From positions 1-49,842 of the forward strand of contig JAFSUP010000010.1 in NCBI GenBank assembly GCA_017445205.1: 49,842 nucleotides of DNA, written 5' to 3'. The position numbers and the translations under genes are program-made. The stretch's first letter is position 1, and each line of letters opens with the position of its first letter. This document shows positions 8,665 to 17,653 of the stretch, in pieces. The stretch comes from Synergistaceae bacterium. Lineage in GTDB: Bacteria > Synergistota > Synergistia > Synergistales > Aminobacteriaceae. The notes under the pieces are model-generated. The model had not been told where the DNA came from and did no database searches. It was given only the letters and a program-made list of their open reading frames with translations.

Positions 8665-9850
8665 TGAAATTACAGTTGCAGGCGTGGGAAGCGGCTCAGA
8701 ACTTACTTTAACTCCTGAAGTAAAAAATACTATTGAAGGAGCTGATATTATTGTATCAAGTTTGCGATTTTCTGAATTAATCCCTGCAAATAAAGAATTT
8801 ATCCCACTTACAAAAATTCAGGATACTTTTGTCAAAATACAAAATTATTCTGGAAAAATTTTAATTTTAGTATCAGGCGATCCTGGATTATACAGCCTTT
8901 TGCCTTTAGTAAAAAAATTTTTTCATGATACAAATATAAAAGTATTGCCGGGGCTAAGCTCGTTACAAATTTTGTGTGCTTATGCTTGCGAAAGTTGGAA
9001 TGATGCTAAAATTTTTTCCGGTCATGGAAGAGAATTAAATGTTGGTGAATTTCTCAACTTTGTTGAAAGAAATCAGCGCACCATTTTAGTTTGCGACAAA
9101 AAATTTTCGCCTACTTGGGCATGTGATGAATTAAAAAATTTTGAATCTATCGAAGTTTTTATAGGTTCAAATTTAGGAAGTCATGATGAAATTTTTTTAC
9201 ATGGTAAGCCTTCAAATTTTTTGTATAAAACTTTTCCAGAGCTTTCAATCATGTTAATAAAAAATCATGATATTTACTCATTTAATAAACTTTTTTTGCG
9301 TAACAGCGATTTTTTACGTGAAAAAGATATTGTAATTACAAACGAAAATGTGCGTGCTGCAATAATTTCAAAATTGGAATTAACGTCCGACTCCTTATTA
9401 TGGGATATTGGAGCCGGTTCAGGTTCTATAAGTATCGGCGTAGCTTTGTTGTATCTTTCAATGCAAGTGTATGCAATAGAAAAAAATACCAAAGCTGTAG
9501 AGTTAATTAAAAAGAATATAGCTAAATTTCATTTACATAATATCGAAATTCATGAAGGATTAGCAAGTAAAATTATTAAAAATCTCCCTATACCATCGCA
9601 TGTTTTCATAGGCGGCAGCGGCGGTGAAATGAAACAGATTTTAGACTTTATTACAAAAATACAATCTTCACTTCGCATAGTCGTTGCGTGTGTAACATTG
9701 GAAAATTTTAATCTCGCATATGACCTAATGAAAGGCATGAAAAACTTTGAAACTACTCAAATTTCTGTGACATCATCACGGCCTCTTAATGACGACTTAA
9801 CTTTGATGAAAGCAAATAATCCAGTTATGATTTTGTGCGCTGACATATAA
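8657..9850 (+). CDS. cbiET: fused cobalt-precorrin-7 C5-methyltransferase / C15-methyltransferase-decarboxylase (CbiE-CbiT)
   Basis: Residues 1 to about 200 are a tetrapyrrole (SAM) methylase, CbiE: ITVAGVGSGSELTLTPEVK, then LVSGDPGLYSLLPLV and the LPGLSSLQ segment. Residues about 205-397 are the CbiT class I methyltransferase, with LLWDIGAGSGSISIGVALL as the SAM-binding motif I and VFIGGSGGEMKQIL typical of CbiT. The pair methylates C5 and C15 and decarboxylates the C12 acetate. The fused form resembles CobL and is common in anaerobes. AGGAAA precedes the ATG, within the end of cbiD. The other cobalamin steps are not in this window. Confidence 0.93.
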   Translation: MINEITVAGVGSGSELTLTPEVKNTIEGADIIVSSLRFSELIPANKEFIPLTKIQDTFVKIQNYSGKILILVSGDPGLYSLLPLVKKFFHDTNIKVLPGLSSLQILCAYACESWNDAKIFSGHGRELNVGEFLNFVERNQRTILVCDKKFSPTWACDELKNFESIEVFIGSNLGSHDEIFLHGKPSNFLYKTFPELSIMLIKNHDIYSFNKLFLRNSDFLREKDIVITNENVRAAIISKLELTSDSLLWDIGAGSGSISIGVALLYLSMQVYAIEKNTKAVELIKKNIAKFHLHNIEIHEGLASKIIKNLPIPSHVFIGGSGGEMKQILDFITKIQSSLRIVVACVTLENFNLAYDLMKGMKNFETTQISVTSSRPLNDDLTLMKANNPVMILCADI

Positions 9851-9852
9851 AA

Positions 9853-9877
9853 AAGACCGGCTATTAACCGGCCAAAA
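9853..9877 (-). terminator. intrinsic terminator for the LRR gene (convergent region)
   Basis: In the minus-strand transcript GGCCGG and CCGGTC pair (one G-U) around a TTAATAG loop, followed by six T. This is a classical terminator about 20 bases after the LRR stop. Read on the plus strand the stem has one A-C mismatch and is followed by AAAATTTT, so it may also partly terminate the cobalamin operon. Confidence 0.75.
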
Positions 9878-9894
9878 TTTTAATTAATTAAATC

Positions 9895-12800
9895 TTATTT
9901 TTTCTTAAATGTACTGAACATCAGCGCTAATACTGAAAACACACCTGCTCCCAATCCGTTGTTACAACCACCGCCGCTGTTCCTAAGATTATTATCATTA
10001 TCATCGCCGCCAGAGCCTGAAATTGTAACGTCCATTTTGTTGAGGCCGTCCTTCGCGTTGTATTCGTAGGTGAAGGTGTCAGGTTCGCTGTCAAAAGTTG
10101 TTTGACCGTTTTCAGTTGTGAAGCCGACGTTCGAACCGTTCTTGCTCGCGCTTGTGATCGTAACGTTGTTAGCATCGGGAGCCGCCGTATTTACATCGGA
10201 CGTTGTGAAAGAGCCGCCGGTGAAAAATGTAGCCCAGTTAATAATCGTACTGACTACCCAGCCGCTACGCTTCTGTCCGCTTAAATCGGTTGCGTTGCTT
10301 GTGAGCTTTCCGAAGTTCGTTAGATCGAGCCACAAAAGACTGTTGCCGCTTATGTCGAGCTCTTCAAGAGTAGCCGCACAATCTTCAAGCCCTGTGATCT
10401 CTCTGATTTTGCCGTTGCCGTCAGCCGCTTCGGCTTTCAGCGTCGTTAGCTTTTCGCAGCCGGTTACATTCAGCGTCGTAGCTTGAGTGTTGCTTACGTC
10501 AGCTTCTTCAAGCTCCGTGCAGTTGATAAGGTTGATAGTTGTTAATTTGCCGCCTGTAGAGCCGACATCTACATTCTTAACAGTCGCATTGCCTGATAGA
10601 TTCAGACTCTCAAGATTATTTGTTTCAGGAAGTGTAACCGTTCCGGTAGTGAAATTCGCCTGTGATAAATCAGCCATTTCAAGATTCGTAAATCCTTCAA
10701 GCAACGTCGCAGAATCTTCTACATTGCCTGTAATCTGAAGATTAGTTTCCGCCGCTTTCTGCTCGGAAGTCATGTTGTTGATTTCATCAACCGTTACTAC
10801 TTTGGCTACGGAGAGCGTTATCGTTGCTTTTGCTTCGCCTGCGGTGTTCGTGGCCGTTACTTCGTAGCTGAAAGTTTGTCCTGCCGTTGACGCTGCGGGC
10901 GTTCCACTGATTGTGAAACTCAAATTATCGCTTGCCGCTACGCCTGTTACGCCACTCGGGAGATTGCCGCTAGTTGACCATCTTAAATCGCTCCCGGCTG
11001 TAGCTCTAATTGTGAACGCGGTCATTTCTACCCCGGCCGTTAGGTACAAAGTCTGTGATGAAACTGAAAGCGTAGGAGCTACAACAACAGGCTCACTACC
11101 GTTGCTCACCGTGAAGCTTACGTCCATGAGAACATCTTCGTATGTAATTTGAGGGTCGCTTTCTGAATCAGTCGGATCTGTTTTCTTCACTTTTTTTCCG
11201 CCGGTATTGTATTTGTATGCAACTCTTGTCGGGGCAGTCGCGAAGGTGTAAACACCGCCGCTGACCGTGGGCGTAATGCTTGTGTTGTCTGAAGCATAGC
11301 CTGTAACGTCTTGAACATTAGCAACGTTTCCACTTCCTACAACGTCGGCAAAATTCAAAGTCCATGCACCGTCTGATCCAGCAAGCGCAAAGGTTGTGCC
11401 CAAAGTCTGACCCGTCAAAGATACTGTTCCATATATCGGATACTCTTCATCACAGCCGCTCAAATCAAGAGTCGCAAGTTTGTTATTGTCAAAATAAATA
11501 TTGTATGCGTTAGACATGGTTACTGAAGTCAAGGCGTTATCTGTAGCATAAATCATCGAAGACACTAAATAATCTTTGTCCGATGACTGAAGAGTTAAAG
11601 TTGTAAGACTTGGATTATTAGAAATATGCAGTGTGTGCAACTGTTGATAACTGCTGAAATCGGCAGTCGTTAAAGCATATGCCATTTTGTCAGCGTGAAG
11701 CTCGAATAATGTTGTCGGAGCAACCGAGAGCGGAACTTTTGTCCCAGAAATATCCAAGTGAGAAAGTTTCTCCAACCCGGCAAGGCTCAACGTTGCCATA
11801 TTCTCGTTGTTTTCGACACGCAGGTATGTAAGATCAGTGTTTTGCGTTACATCTAAGGTCGTTAGATTATTGTCGTTCGTGTAGAGATATTGAAGAGCCG
11901 TTAAGCCGCTGACATCAAGAGTCTCAAAATTATTATCAGAAACATCAAGTCTTGTTACAGTTGCTGGAATTGTCGGCAGTGTCGTTAATTCGTTGCCCGC
12001 GAGTATAACATACTTTGCATTTGTCGGAATGGCTGGCAATGTTGTAAATTTATTATTTGCAAGAGTTACGCTGGCATCGGAATACTCCGCCATTGTTGAC
12101 GGTAGAGTTATAGAAGTCATAGCGTCGCCTGAAAGTTCAAGTGTACGCAAGTTAGTGAATTTGCTAACGTCAAGCGTTGTTATTCCGTTGACCATCGCAT
12201 TAGCGAAAAACTCTTCGGGGTTGCCGCTTCTTTCTGTGAGTGTGTTAATCAATGGCTGTACATCAATCTGAGTGCCGGAAATGTTCAGCGAATCGAGAGC
12301 TGCAAAGGTCTGTCCTTGCGATGTCGAGTTCCACTTTATTTCTTTCAAAGTCGGGTTGCCCGAAACGTCAATCCTAGTAACGTATATAGTGAATTCACCG
12401 CTAAGATCTAATGTCCAGTCGTCTGTTCTTGTCAGGTTGGGGCAATTAAAAGTTCTCAAAGAGGCACCGAGAGTCGTTGCGTTCAGAGGCCCTACTGCTT
12501 TTATGCCTTCAGCATACAAATAAGCTATTCCGAGTCTGTCAGAAGCTATAACGGGAAGCTTAACAGTAAGCTCCGGATTATTGTAACAACGCAGTTGGCT
12601 TACACCAATCTCACTCAAGTCTAACTCGCCTTCAAGAGCGCAGTCATAGCACCAAATACTACCCAAGTTAGTGCAGCCTTCGACGTTCAAATAGGTCATG
12701 TTAGAATTGCCGTCGCATGTGAGATAAGTCAATGAAGTGAGGCCGCTGACGTTTACTCCTGTTAGCTCCTGACCAGAGCAATCTAAGTCTTGAAGTCGTG

Positions 12801-13126
12801 TGAAGTATTTAACACCCACAAGACTTTTGATGCCCTTATAGCTGCTAGTGCCACTTTCATAATATTGATACTTGCCGACATTAATTTTTAAAACTCTGGA
12901 AATTTCGTTGGGACTTAAAATTTTGTCGCCGGATTCTCGGCCAGATACGTTTTCAAGATCATCAGCGCCAACGTCGATTCTATCGAGGACATACTGACGG
13001 AACACGGGATCCGGGAAGTTTCGCTCGTTAATTTCTACGCTGTCGCTAGCTTCTGTTACCCCCCCCCAAGATTACGAACGCGAACAAGAATACAAAAATG
13101 CTTGTCCATAAATTTTTTAGTCGCAT
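9895..13126 (-). CDS. secreted leucine-rich-repeat protein with Ig-like domain and Synergist-CTERM anchor; signal peptide out of frame
   Basis: The long frame (GTG at 13005 to 9895, 1036 aa) holds many 22-23-residue LRRs of the 'L..LDVSGN..L..L' type (roughly residues 50-560), a putative Ig domain (about 640-735, LSVSSQTLYLTAG to ATITLSV), a second LRR block (about 760-960), and the C-terminal SGGGCNNGLGAGVFSVLAL plus KKK, the Synergist-CTERM sorting signal. The GTG is not the true start. An ATG at 13126 with AAAGGAG 7-8 bases upstream encodes a signal peptide (MRLKNLWTSIFVFLFAFV) that runs into nine Gs and then a stop. With eight Gs it would continue LGGVTEASDSVEINERNFP into the LRR frame. 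So the gene is either phase-variable, decayed by one base, or misread there. The product would be a cell-surface protein. Confidence 0.85.
13059..13067 (-). repeat. homopolymer G9 tract (C9 on plus strand) at the signal peptide end
   Basis: Nine identical bases interrupt the LRR gene between the signal peptide and mature part. Loss of one base or gain of two restores one reading frame from the ATG at 13126. Such tracts are typical sites of slipped-strand phase variation and also of sequencing indels. Confidence 0.8.
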
Positions 13127-13251
13127 AAAAATTCTCCTTTCAAAAATTTTTTAGGAAAAGTCAGTTCCTGGAAGCAAAAAACTTAGCGCGATGTTTTTAA
13201 AACTTTTATCACCCCCTGCTTATAATTGGCCGCTACTATAACATGAGTATT

Positions 13252-13941
13252 TTATTTTGTCGAATAAAATCGCGCGCCAAATAGCAGAGTGCCTATTCGC
13301 ACCATAGTGCTGCCTTCGAGGATTGCTAGCTCAAAATCGTCGCTCATTCCCATTGATAATATCGGCATGGTCAATCCAGTTGAAGCTCTTGCATTTTCAA
13401 TTATTCCGCGTAGCTGTGCAAAAGAATTCCTGATTTTCTTTTCATCGTCAGTAAGCGGCCCGACTGTCATTAAGCCGTCTAAACGTAAATTTTTTTGTGT
13501 TACAACAAAATCCAAAAGTTGTGAAAATTTCTCCGGCGCAACGCCTGATTTACTCACTTCGCCTGACGTATTTACTTCAATCAAAATTGGAATTTGTTTA
13601 TTAAGTTCATCAGCTATTCTGTTAAGTCTTGTTGCTAACTCGATCGAGTCAACGCTGTCGATACAGTCAAAAATTTCGGATGCTTTTCTTGCTTTGTTAT
13701 TTTGCAAATGTCCAATTAAACGCCATTGTATTTTGGATTCTGGGTATGCGGCTCTTTTACCTTCAGCCTCTTGAACTCTGTTTTCACCAAAGAAATCCAC
13801 CCATGAAATTTTTTCTGCTTCGCGCATTTCCTCAACTGTCCTAGTTTTGCTGACGGCCGTGAAAAAAATTTTATCATTTCTTCCAGCTTTGATTTTTGCA
13901 TTTTGGATACGTTCGTAAATTTCCTCAAAATTTTGTGTCAT
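13252..13941 (-). CDS. YggS/PLPBP family pyridoxal-phosphate homeostasis protein
   Basis: The 229-residue protein has the YggS fold III layout: AVSKTRTVEEMREA with the PLP lysine at residue 32, FGENRVQEAEGK, WRLIGHLQNNKARK, the SVDS segment, EVNTSGEVSKSGV, LDGLMTVGP, and the C-terminal LSMGMSDDFELAILEGSTMVRIGTLLFG. The family has no known catalytic reaction and buffers PLP and amino-acid pools. It lies 3 bases downstream of an HlyD-like gene, an arrangement also seen in Firmicutes, and closes a long minus-strand gene run. Confidence 0.95.
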   Translation of the reverse strand: MTQNFEEIYERIQNAKIKAGRNDKIFFTAVSKTRTVEEMREAEKISWVDFFGENRVQEAEGKRAAYPESKIQWRLIGHLQNNKARKASEIFDCIDSVDSIELATRLNRIADELNKQIPILIEVNTSGEVSKSGVAPEKFSQLLDFVVTQKNLRLDGLMTVGPLTDDEKKIRNSFAQLRGIIENARASTGLTMPILSMGMSDDFELAILEGSTMVRIGTLLFGARFYSTK

Positions 13942-13944
13942 TGT

Positions 13945-14883
13945 TCACCAAATCCTTAAATTTTCGTCTTTAACATTGAATATAATTGAATCGGCATTCA
14001 ATATCAATTTATTACCTGGCTGCACGCCTTTTTCTATAAAAAAATCACCTTCATCAGCGGGAAAACCTTCAATAGCGTGAAGTTCTGTGCTATTTCCATT
14101 TACAATAAATACCATGTTTTTACCTTCGCGCGTAATTACAGCTGTATCTGGCACCATAACGCCCTTTTGAACATCTGTAACTACACTTGCAGTAAAAAGC
14201 CTTGAATGCAGTATATTAGGCGGGAAAAAAGGTAGTCTAAGATACACTTTTAATTTTTGCCCTGATGATTTCACTGCAACAACTTCGGCGCGGCGTTCTT
14301 TACCTTCAAGTTCAGTTCTTATCCTGATTGTGGGATTATTTTTATTATCCAAAGCCCTTGCTAATGATGGAGTTGTATCTAAGTAAGCTATACACCTTAA
14401 AACTTGCGGTTGCGGAATTAGTTTTCCAATAGGCTCACCACGTCCCAAAAACGTCCCATTTTCGATCAAAGATGCAGTATTAAACTCAGGGAACGGCGCA
14501 AAGTCTGGCCATAATTTTGGATAAACCCAATTACCTTCTTGACCATCAAGAGCTGGATAAAAATATGCCGGATAAGGAGCACGAACAGGGACGCCATCAA
14601 GTGCTGCGAGCATTTCTCCTTTAGATACATAACGAGGTCGTGGCGATGGATATGTAAAAATTCCATCTTGCGGAGCATAAATTAATTGTTCGTCCCAAAG
14701 TAAAATGCCGTTTAACGGCTGTTCTTCACTATAATTTGTGCTCATAGCCTCGATTAATTGCGGGGTTGATAATTTGTAATTTTCGTACCAAATTTTATAA
14801 ACCTTAAATCCCATCATCATTATAAAAACAACAATGATGTAATAAATTATTTTTTGTATAATTTTCTTTTGTCGTCTTTTCAT
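13945..14883 (-). CDS. HlyD-like membrane-anchored adaptor protein, 312 aa
   Basis: A basic N-terminus is followed by one membrane segment (about residues 11-27, IIYYIIVVFIMMMGFKVY). A barrel-sandwich-like region comes next: ILLWDEQLIYAPQDGIFTY and YVSKGEMLAAL resemble the 'v.ap.dGvv' and 'G..V.kGe.l' halves of HlyD adaptors. A beta-barrel segment (VPDTAVITREGKNMVFIVNG) is typical of the adaptor C-terminal part. There is no obvious lipoyl-type coiled-coil hairpin, so it resembles the short form found beside yggS in Firmicutes, whose role is unknown. It overlaps folE2 by 4 bases. Confidence 0.7.
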   Translation of the reverse strand: MKRRQKKIIQKIIYYIIVVFIMMMGFKVYKIWYENYKLSTPQLIEAMSTNYSEEQPLNGILLWDEQLIYAPQDGIFTYPSPRPRYVSKGEMLAALDGVPVRAPYPAYFYPALDGQEGNWVYPKLWPDFAPFPEFNTASLIENGTFLGRGEPIGKLIPQPQVLRCIAYLDTTPSLARALDNKNNPTIRIRTELEGKERRAEVVAVKSSGQKLKVYLRLPFFPPNILHSRLFTASVVTDVQKGVMVPDTAVITREGKNMVFIVNGNSTELHAIEGFPADEGDFFIEKGVQPGNKLILNADSIIFNVKDENLRIW

Positions 14884-15677
14884 ACGGTCTTATCGCGCTC
14901 AATTTCAGCAAATGCATCATGACTGTGAATACTCTCAAAACTTGTTACAGTTGCAGAGTACCACAAAATTTTCTCTTCTTTATCAAGTTCGAGGGCAAGC
15001 TCTCTTATAACGTCTTCAACAAATCTTGGATTTTCATATGCAGTTTCAGTTATAAATTTTTCATCTTCGCGTTTTAATAGCGTAAAGATTGGTGCTGAAG
15101 CGGATTTTTCGATTAAATCAATTAATTCTTCGAACCATACAAGCCCCTTACATCTAACTCGCAAAGACACTAAAGCGCGTTGATTATGCGCACCATATTT
15201 TGAAATTTCTTTTGAGCAGGGGCACAAAGTCTGTACATTAAGCGAAATTCCAATTACCATATCGAAATTTTTTCCAATTGTATAAGCGGCTTCAAGTTTA
15301 ATATCACATTGCGAAAAGCTCTCAATACCTGATACAGGCGCCTTTTTACGAAAATAATATGGGAATTCAAAGCTCACTGAACTTTCAGAAGCCTCCAATT
15401 TTTCACAGAGCCTTTTAGTAAACGCTTCAAGATTTGACGGCGAAACACGTCCATAAAATTCTTCCAGCGTCTCAATAAATCGGCTCATATGAGTGCCTCT
15501 GTACTCATGAGGTAACATCACACTCATTGAAACTTTTGCAACTGTATTTTGTATTTTATTATCTCTGTCAAGCAAGATGACTGGATAACTTACGCCCTTT
15601 ACACCAACGCGATCAATTTGTATATTACGCTTGTCAAGTTCTTTTTGTACATCATGCATAAAATTTTTATTTTCCAT
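14880..15677 (-). CDS. folE2: GTP cyclohydrolase FolE2 (type IB)
   Basis: FolE2 turns GTP into 7,8-dihydroneopterin triphosphate for folate and queuosine synthesis. The protein carries the family's catalytic Cys segment LNVQTLCPCSKEISKYGAHNQRA, and the N-terminal DRVGVKGVSYP pattern. The ATG at 15677 (MENKNFMHDVQ) is chosen over the GTG at 15698, with GAAGAG upstream; it overlaps the end of the DUF2442 gene by 11 bases. FolE2 does not depend strictly on zinc, unlike FolE. With queD about 750 bases upstream in the same run, the first two steps of queuosine synthesis are encoded here. Confidence 0.93.
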   Translation of the reverse strand: MENKNFMHDVQKELDKRNIQIDRVGVKGVSYPVILLDRDNKIQNTVAKVSMSVMLPHEYRGTHMSRFIETLEEFYGRVSPSNLEAFTKRLCEKLEASESSVSFEFPYYFRKKAPVSGIESFSQCDIKLEAAYTIGKNFDMVIGISLNVQTLCPCSKEISKYGAHNQRALVSLRVRCKGLVWFEELIDLIEKSASAPIFTLLKREDEKFITETAYENPRFVEDVIRELALELDKEEKILWYSATVTSFESIHSHDAFAEIERDKTV

Positions 15678-15912
15678 TGTAATAAAGCTCTTCAGCACTT
15701 AAATCTATTTCATCATTCCAAACGACACCGTAACAGCCCACGTCAACACGTACTTGATTAAACAATCCTGGAATATAATCCAACATTTGAAAAATAGGCA
15801 GTTCCTTTAATAATGGTTTAACATCGTATTCTTTCACACTACCATCTTGAAATTCTGCAAGTAAAACTAAGTTTGGTAGCGGTGTTATGTTCTTAACTAA
15901 ATGAGCGTCCAT
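15667..15912 (-). CDS. DUF2442 domain protein
   Basis: The protein (81 aa from ATG 15912; a TTG at 15927 would add 5 residues) matches DUF2442: LVLLAEFQDGSVKEYDVKPLL, then VDVGCYGVVWNDEIDLSAEELYYNG at the end. Family members often sit next to DUF4160 proteins as possible toxin-antitoxin pairs, but no DUF4160 partner is visible here. The last 11 bases overlap folE2. The function is unknown. Confidence 0.85.
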   Translation of the reverse strand: MDAHLVKNITPLPNLVLLAEFQDGSVKEYDVKPLLKELPIFQMLDYIPGLFNQVRVDVGCYGVVWNDEIDLSAEELYYNGK

Positions 15913-15937
15913 GATTTTGTATACCAATTATTATTTT

Positions 15938-16408
15938 CTATTCTCCTTTTGTCCCCTGTGATTCAAGAAATTCGGCTAATTCGGGGTTCGGTGATGTTTT
16001 TGCAAGCTCCAAAAGAGTTACAACACTTCCATCGCTTTTAGTGTATTTTGCATCGGGAGATATTTTTTCATACTCAATTTTTTTGCGAAATTCTTCGATT
16101 GAGCCTGCAAGACATATTTCGCTAAAACTTTGATATTGCTCATCTGACAGCTCTGTAACTTCTCCTGACGTCTTTGTACCATGTGGTAAATTATTATCTG
16201 TTGGTATTTGTGCTTCAGCGTCCGCAGATTCTGCTTCATCTGGTATTAAATCACCCATGCCGTTCTTTTTCAAAGCGTCGTTGATTACTGTATTTAGGAT
16301 TTGCCCTAGAATAGTTGCGCCGATATTTTCCAATGTCGAATTTGCAAATGATGTAGCCGACGTCGATACAACAACAAAAATTATTAACGCACACAAAAAC
16401 TTTTTCAT
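15938..16408 (-). CDS. secreted ankyrin-like hypothetical protein, 156 aa
   Basis: A clear signal peptide (MKKFLCALIIFVVVSTSATSFA) is followed by a Gly/Asn region and an acidic linker. The last 60 residues (FSEICLAGSIEEFRKKI, then SDGSVVTLLELAKTSPNPELAEFLESQG) resemble one and a half ankyrin repeats. AAGGGG lies before the ATG. It is a periplasmic or exported protein of unknown role, inside a run with queD and folE2. Confidence 0.75.
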   Translation of the reverse strand: MKKFLCALIIFVVVSTSATSFANSTLENIGATILGQILNTVINDALKKNGMGDLIPDEAESADAEAQIPTDNNLPHGTKTSGEVTELSDEQYQSFSEICLAGSIEEFRKKIEYEKISPDAKYTKSDGSVVTLLELAKTSPNPELAEFLESQGTKGE

Positions 16409-16428
16409 ATAAATTACCCCTTAAAAAT

Positions 16429-16794
16429 TTAATTAAAATCCGTTTTTCGCAGTATTACGCAGCTTGTGGCGGTCTCCCATACGTGAACTTCATACAAATT
16501 ACAATTTTCACGTTTCACTTTTTCTTCTATCTCTTTCCAAACCCAAATTGCAATATTTTCTGCGCTAGGTTGTGCGATTAAATCGTTGATATACGCATGA
16601 TCAAGCCGTGCTATAACAAGTTCTTTAATAATAGAAGATAGTTCGCAAAAGTCCATAATCATTCCTTCAGAATCGGGCTGGCCTTCCAGAACTACTTTTA
16701 ATTTATACGTGTGGCCATGCAGTTTTTCACACTTACCATGATAATTTACAAGATTGTGCGCTGCATCAAATGTAAATTCTTTGCTCAATAACAT
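16429..16794 (-). CDS. queD: 6-carboxytetrahydropterin synthase QueD
   Basis: QueD converts dihydroneopterin triphosphate to 6-carboxytetrahydropterin, the second step of queuosine synthesis. Zinc ligands His13, His26 and His28 lie in FDAAHNLVNYHGKCEKLHGHTY, and the catalytic Cys is residue 22. MDFCELSSIIKE, LDHAYIND and PSAENIAIWVW are the other family landmarks. The length of 121 aa is standard. Only 1 base separates it from the acyltransferase gene upstream. queC and queE are not in the window. Confidence 0.95.
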   Translation of the reverse strand: MLLSKEFTFDAAHNLVNYHGKCEKLHGHTYKLKVVLEGQPDSEGMIMDFCELSSIIKELVIARLDHAYINDLIAQPSAENIAIWVWKEIEEKVKRENCNLYEVHVWETATSCVILRKTDFN

Positions 16795-16795
16795 T

Positions 16796-17653
16796 TTATT
16801 TTTTCCACCTATTATGTAACCAAAACCACTGTTCCGGCTTACGTTTTATAAAATTTTCTACCGCTTTATTCATTTCCAACGTTACCATTTTCAAACGCTC
16901 TTCATGATTTTGTATTTGGGGAAGTTCGAGCGGCTCAAAAATTGTAAGTTCGTGGTCAAACGGCGCGTTCCTATAAATGCAAAGCGGCACTACCGCGCAA
17001 TCCGTTAGCATTGCCATCAATGCCGGGCCGGGCATGTTCGTAGCTTCAACTCCCATAAAAGGCACGCGAACTCTTCCACTGCCTGAAACATCATTTAATA
17101 AAATTATGTGCTCGCCTGTCTTTAGCATGTGTGCAATTTTCATAACTGAAATTTCTTTATCCAACATAACTAAACCGTATCGTTCTCGCATTTTTATTAA
17201 ATATTCGTTGATGTCTGGATCATGGATCGCTTGATAAATCACGTGCATTTTGTGCCCATGCTCCATTGCGTTTTGTGTCAGCCAACTCGCTCCAAGCTCC
17301 CAATTTCCAAAATGTCCACTTAGTAACAACGCGCCTCGATTTTGTTTCATTAGGTCGTTGATGATTTTCGCATTCGGAACTTTTACCCAGTTCCAAGCCT
17401 GTTCATGACTACGTTGTAAGGCAAGAGTTTCAGCTAACGTCCATGCTAAATTTTTGTAAACTTCACCGCGAATATCTTTTCGCCAAATTTCAGAACTATT
17501 TGGATAAACGCGCGCCAAGTTCTCAAGGATTAAATCACCACGCGGCTTTATAGTGCGCAGCAAAAACTCAAAAAATTTTTCTGTGATTTTCCCTCGCAGC
17601 CCCGTATTTGTAAAATGCTCAAAAAATTTTATTGCATTAACTGCCGCTTTCAT
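16796..17653 (-). CDS. LpxL/HtrB-type lysophospholipid acyltransferase
   Basis: The protein has the HX4E acyltransferase signature with His114 and Glu119 in LLSGHFGNWELGA, preceded by NLARVYPNSSE as in LpxL/LpxM, and later FMGVEATNMPGPALMAM, which corresponds to the 'PGPA' segment. The C-terminus ENFIKRKPEQWFWLHNRWK is the family's 'PEQWfW.HrRwK' motif. These enzymes add secondary acyl chains to lipid A, which suggests a lipopolysaccharide-bearing outer membrane. The first residues are weakly hydrophobic. It overlaps the glycosyltransferase-like gene by 4 bases. Confidence 0.93.
   Translation of the reverse strand: MKAAVNAIKFFEHFTNTGLRGKITEKFFEFLLRTIKPRGDLILENLARVYPNSSEIWRKDIRGEVYKNLAWTLAETLALQRSHEQAWNWVKVPNAKIINDLMKQNRGALLLSGHFGNWELGASWLTQNAMEHGHKMHVIYQAIHDPDINEYLIKMRERYGLVMLDKEISVMKIAHMLKTGEHIILLNDVSGSGRVRVPFMGVEATNMPGPALMAMLTDCAVVPLCIYRNAPFDHELTIFEPLELPQIQNHEERLKMVTLEMNKAVENFIKRKPEQWFWLHNRWKK

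Noticed and set aside
9853..9877. Inverted repeat as an insertion-sequence end
   Set aside because: It is a short GC stem followed by a T run between convergent genes, which fits a terminator better.
12900..13005. GTG at 13005 as the true start of the LRR protein
   Set aside because: No ribosome binding site or signal peptide is next to it, and coding similarity (SVEINERNFPDP) goes on upstream to the G9 tract.
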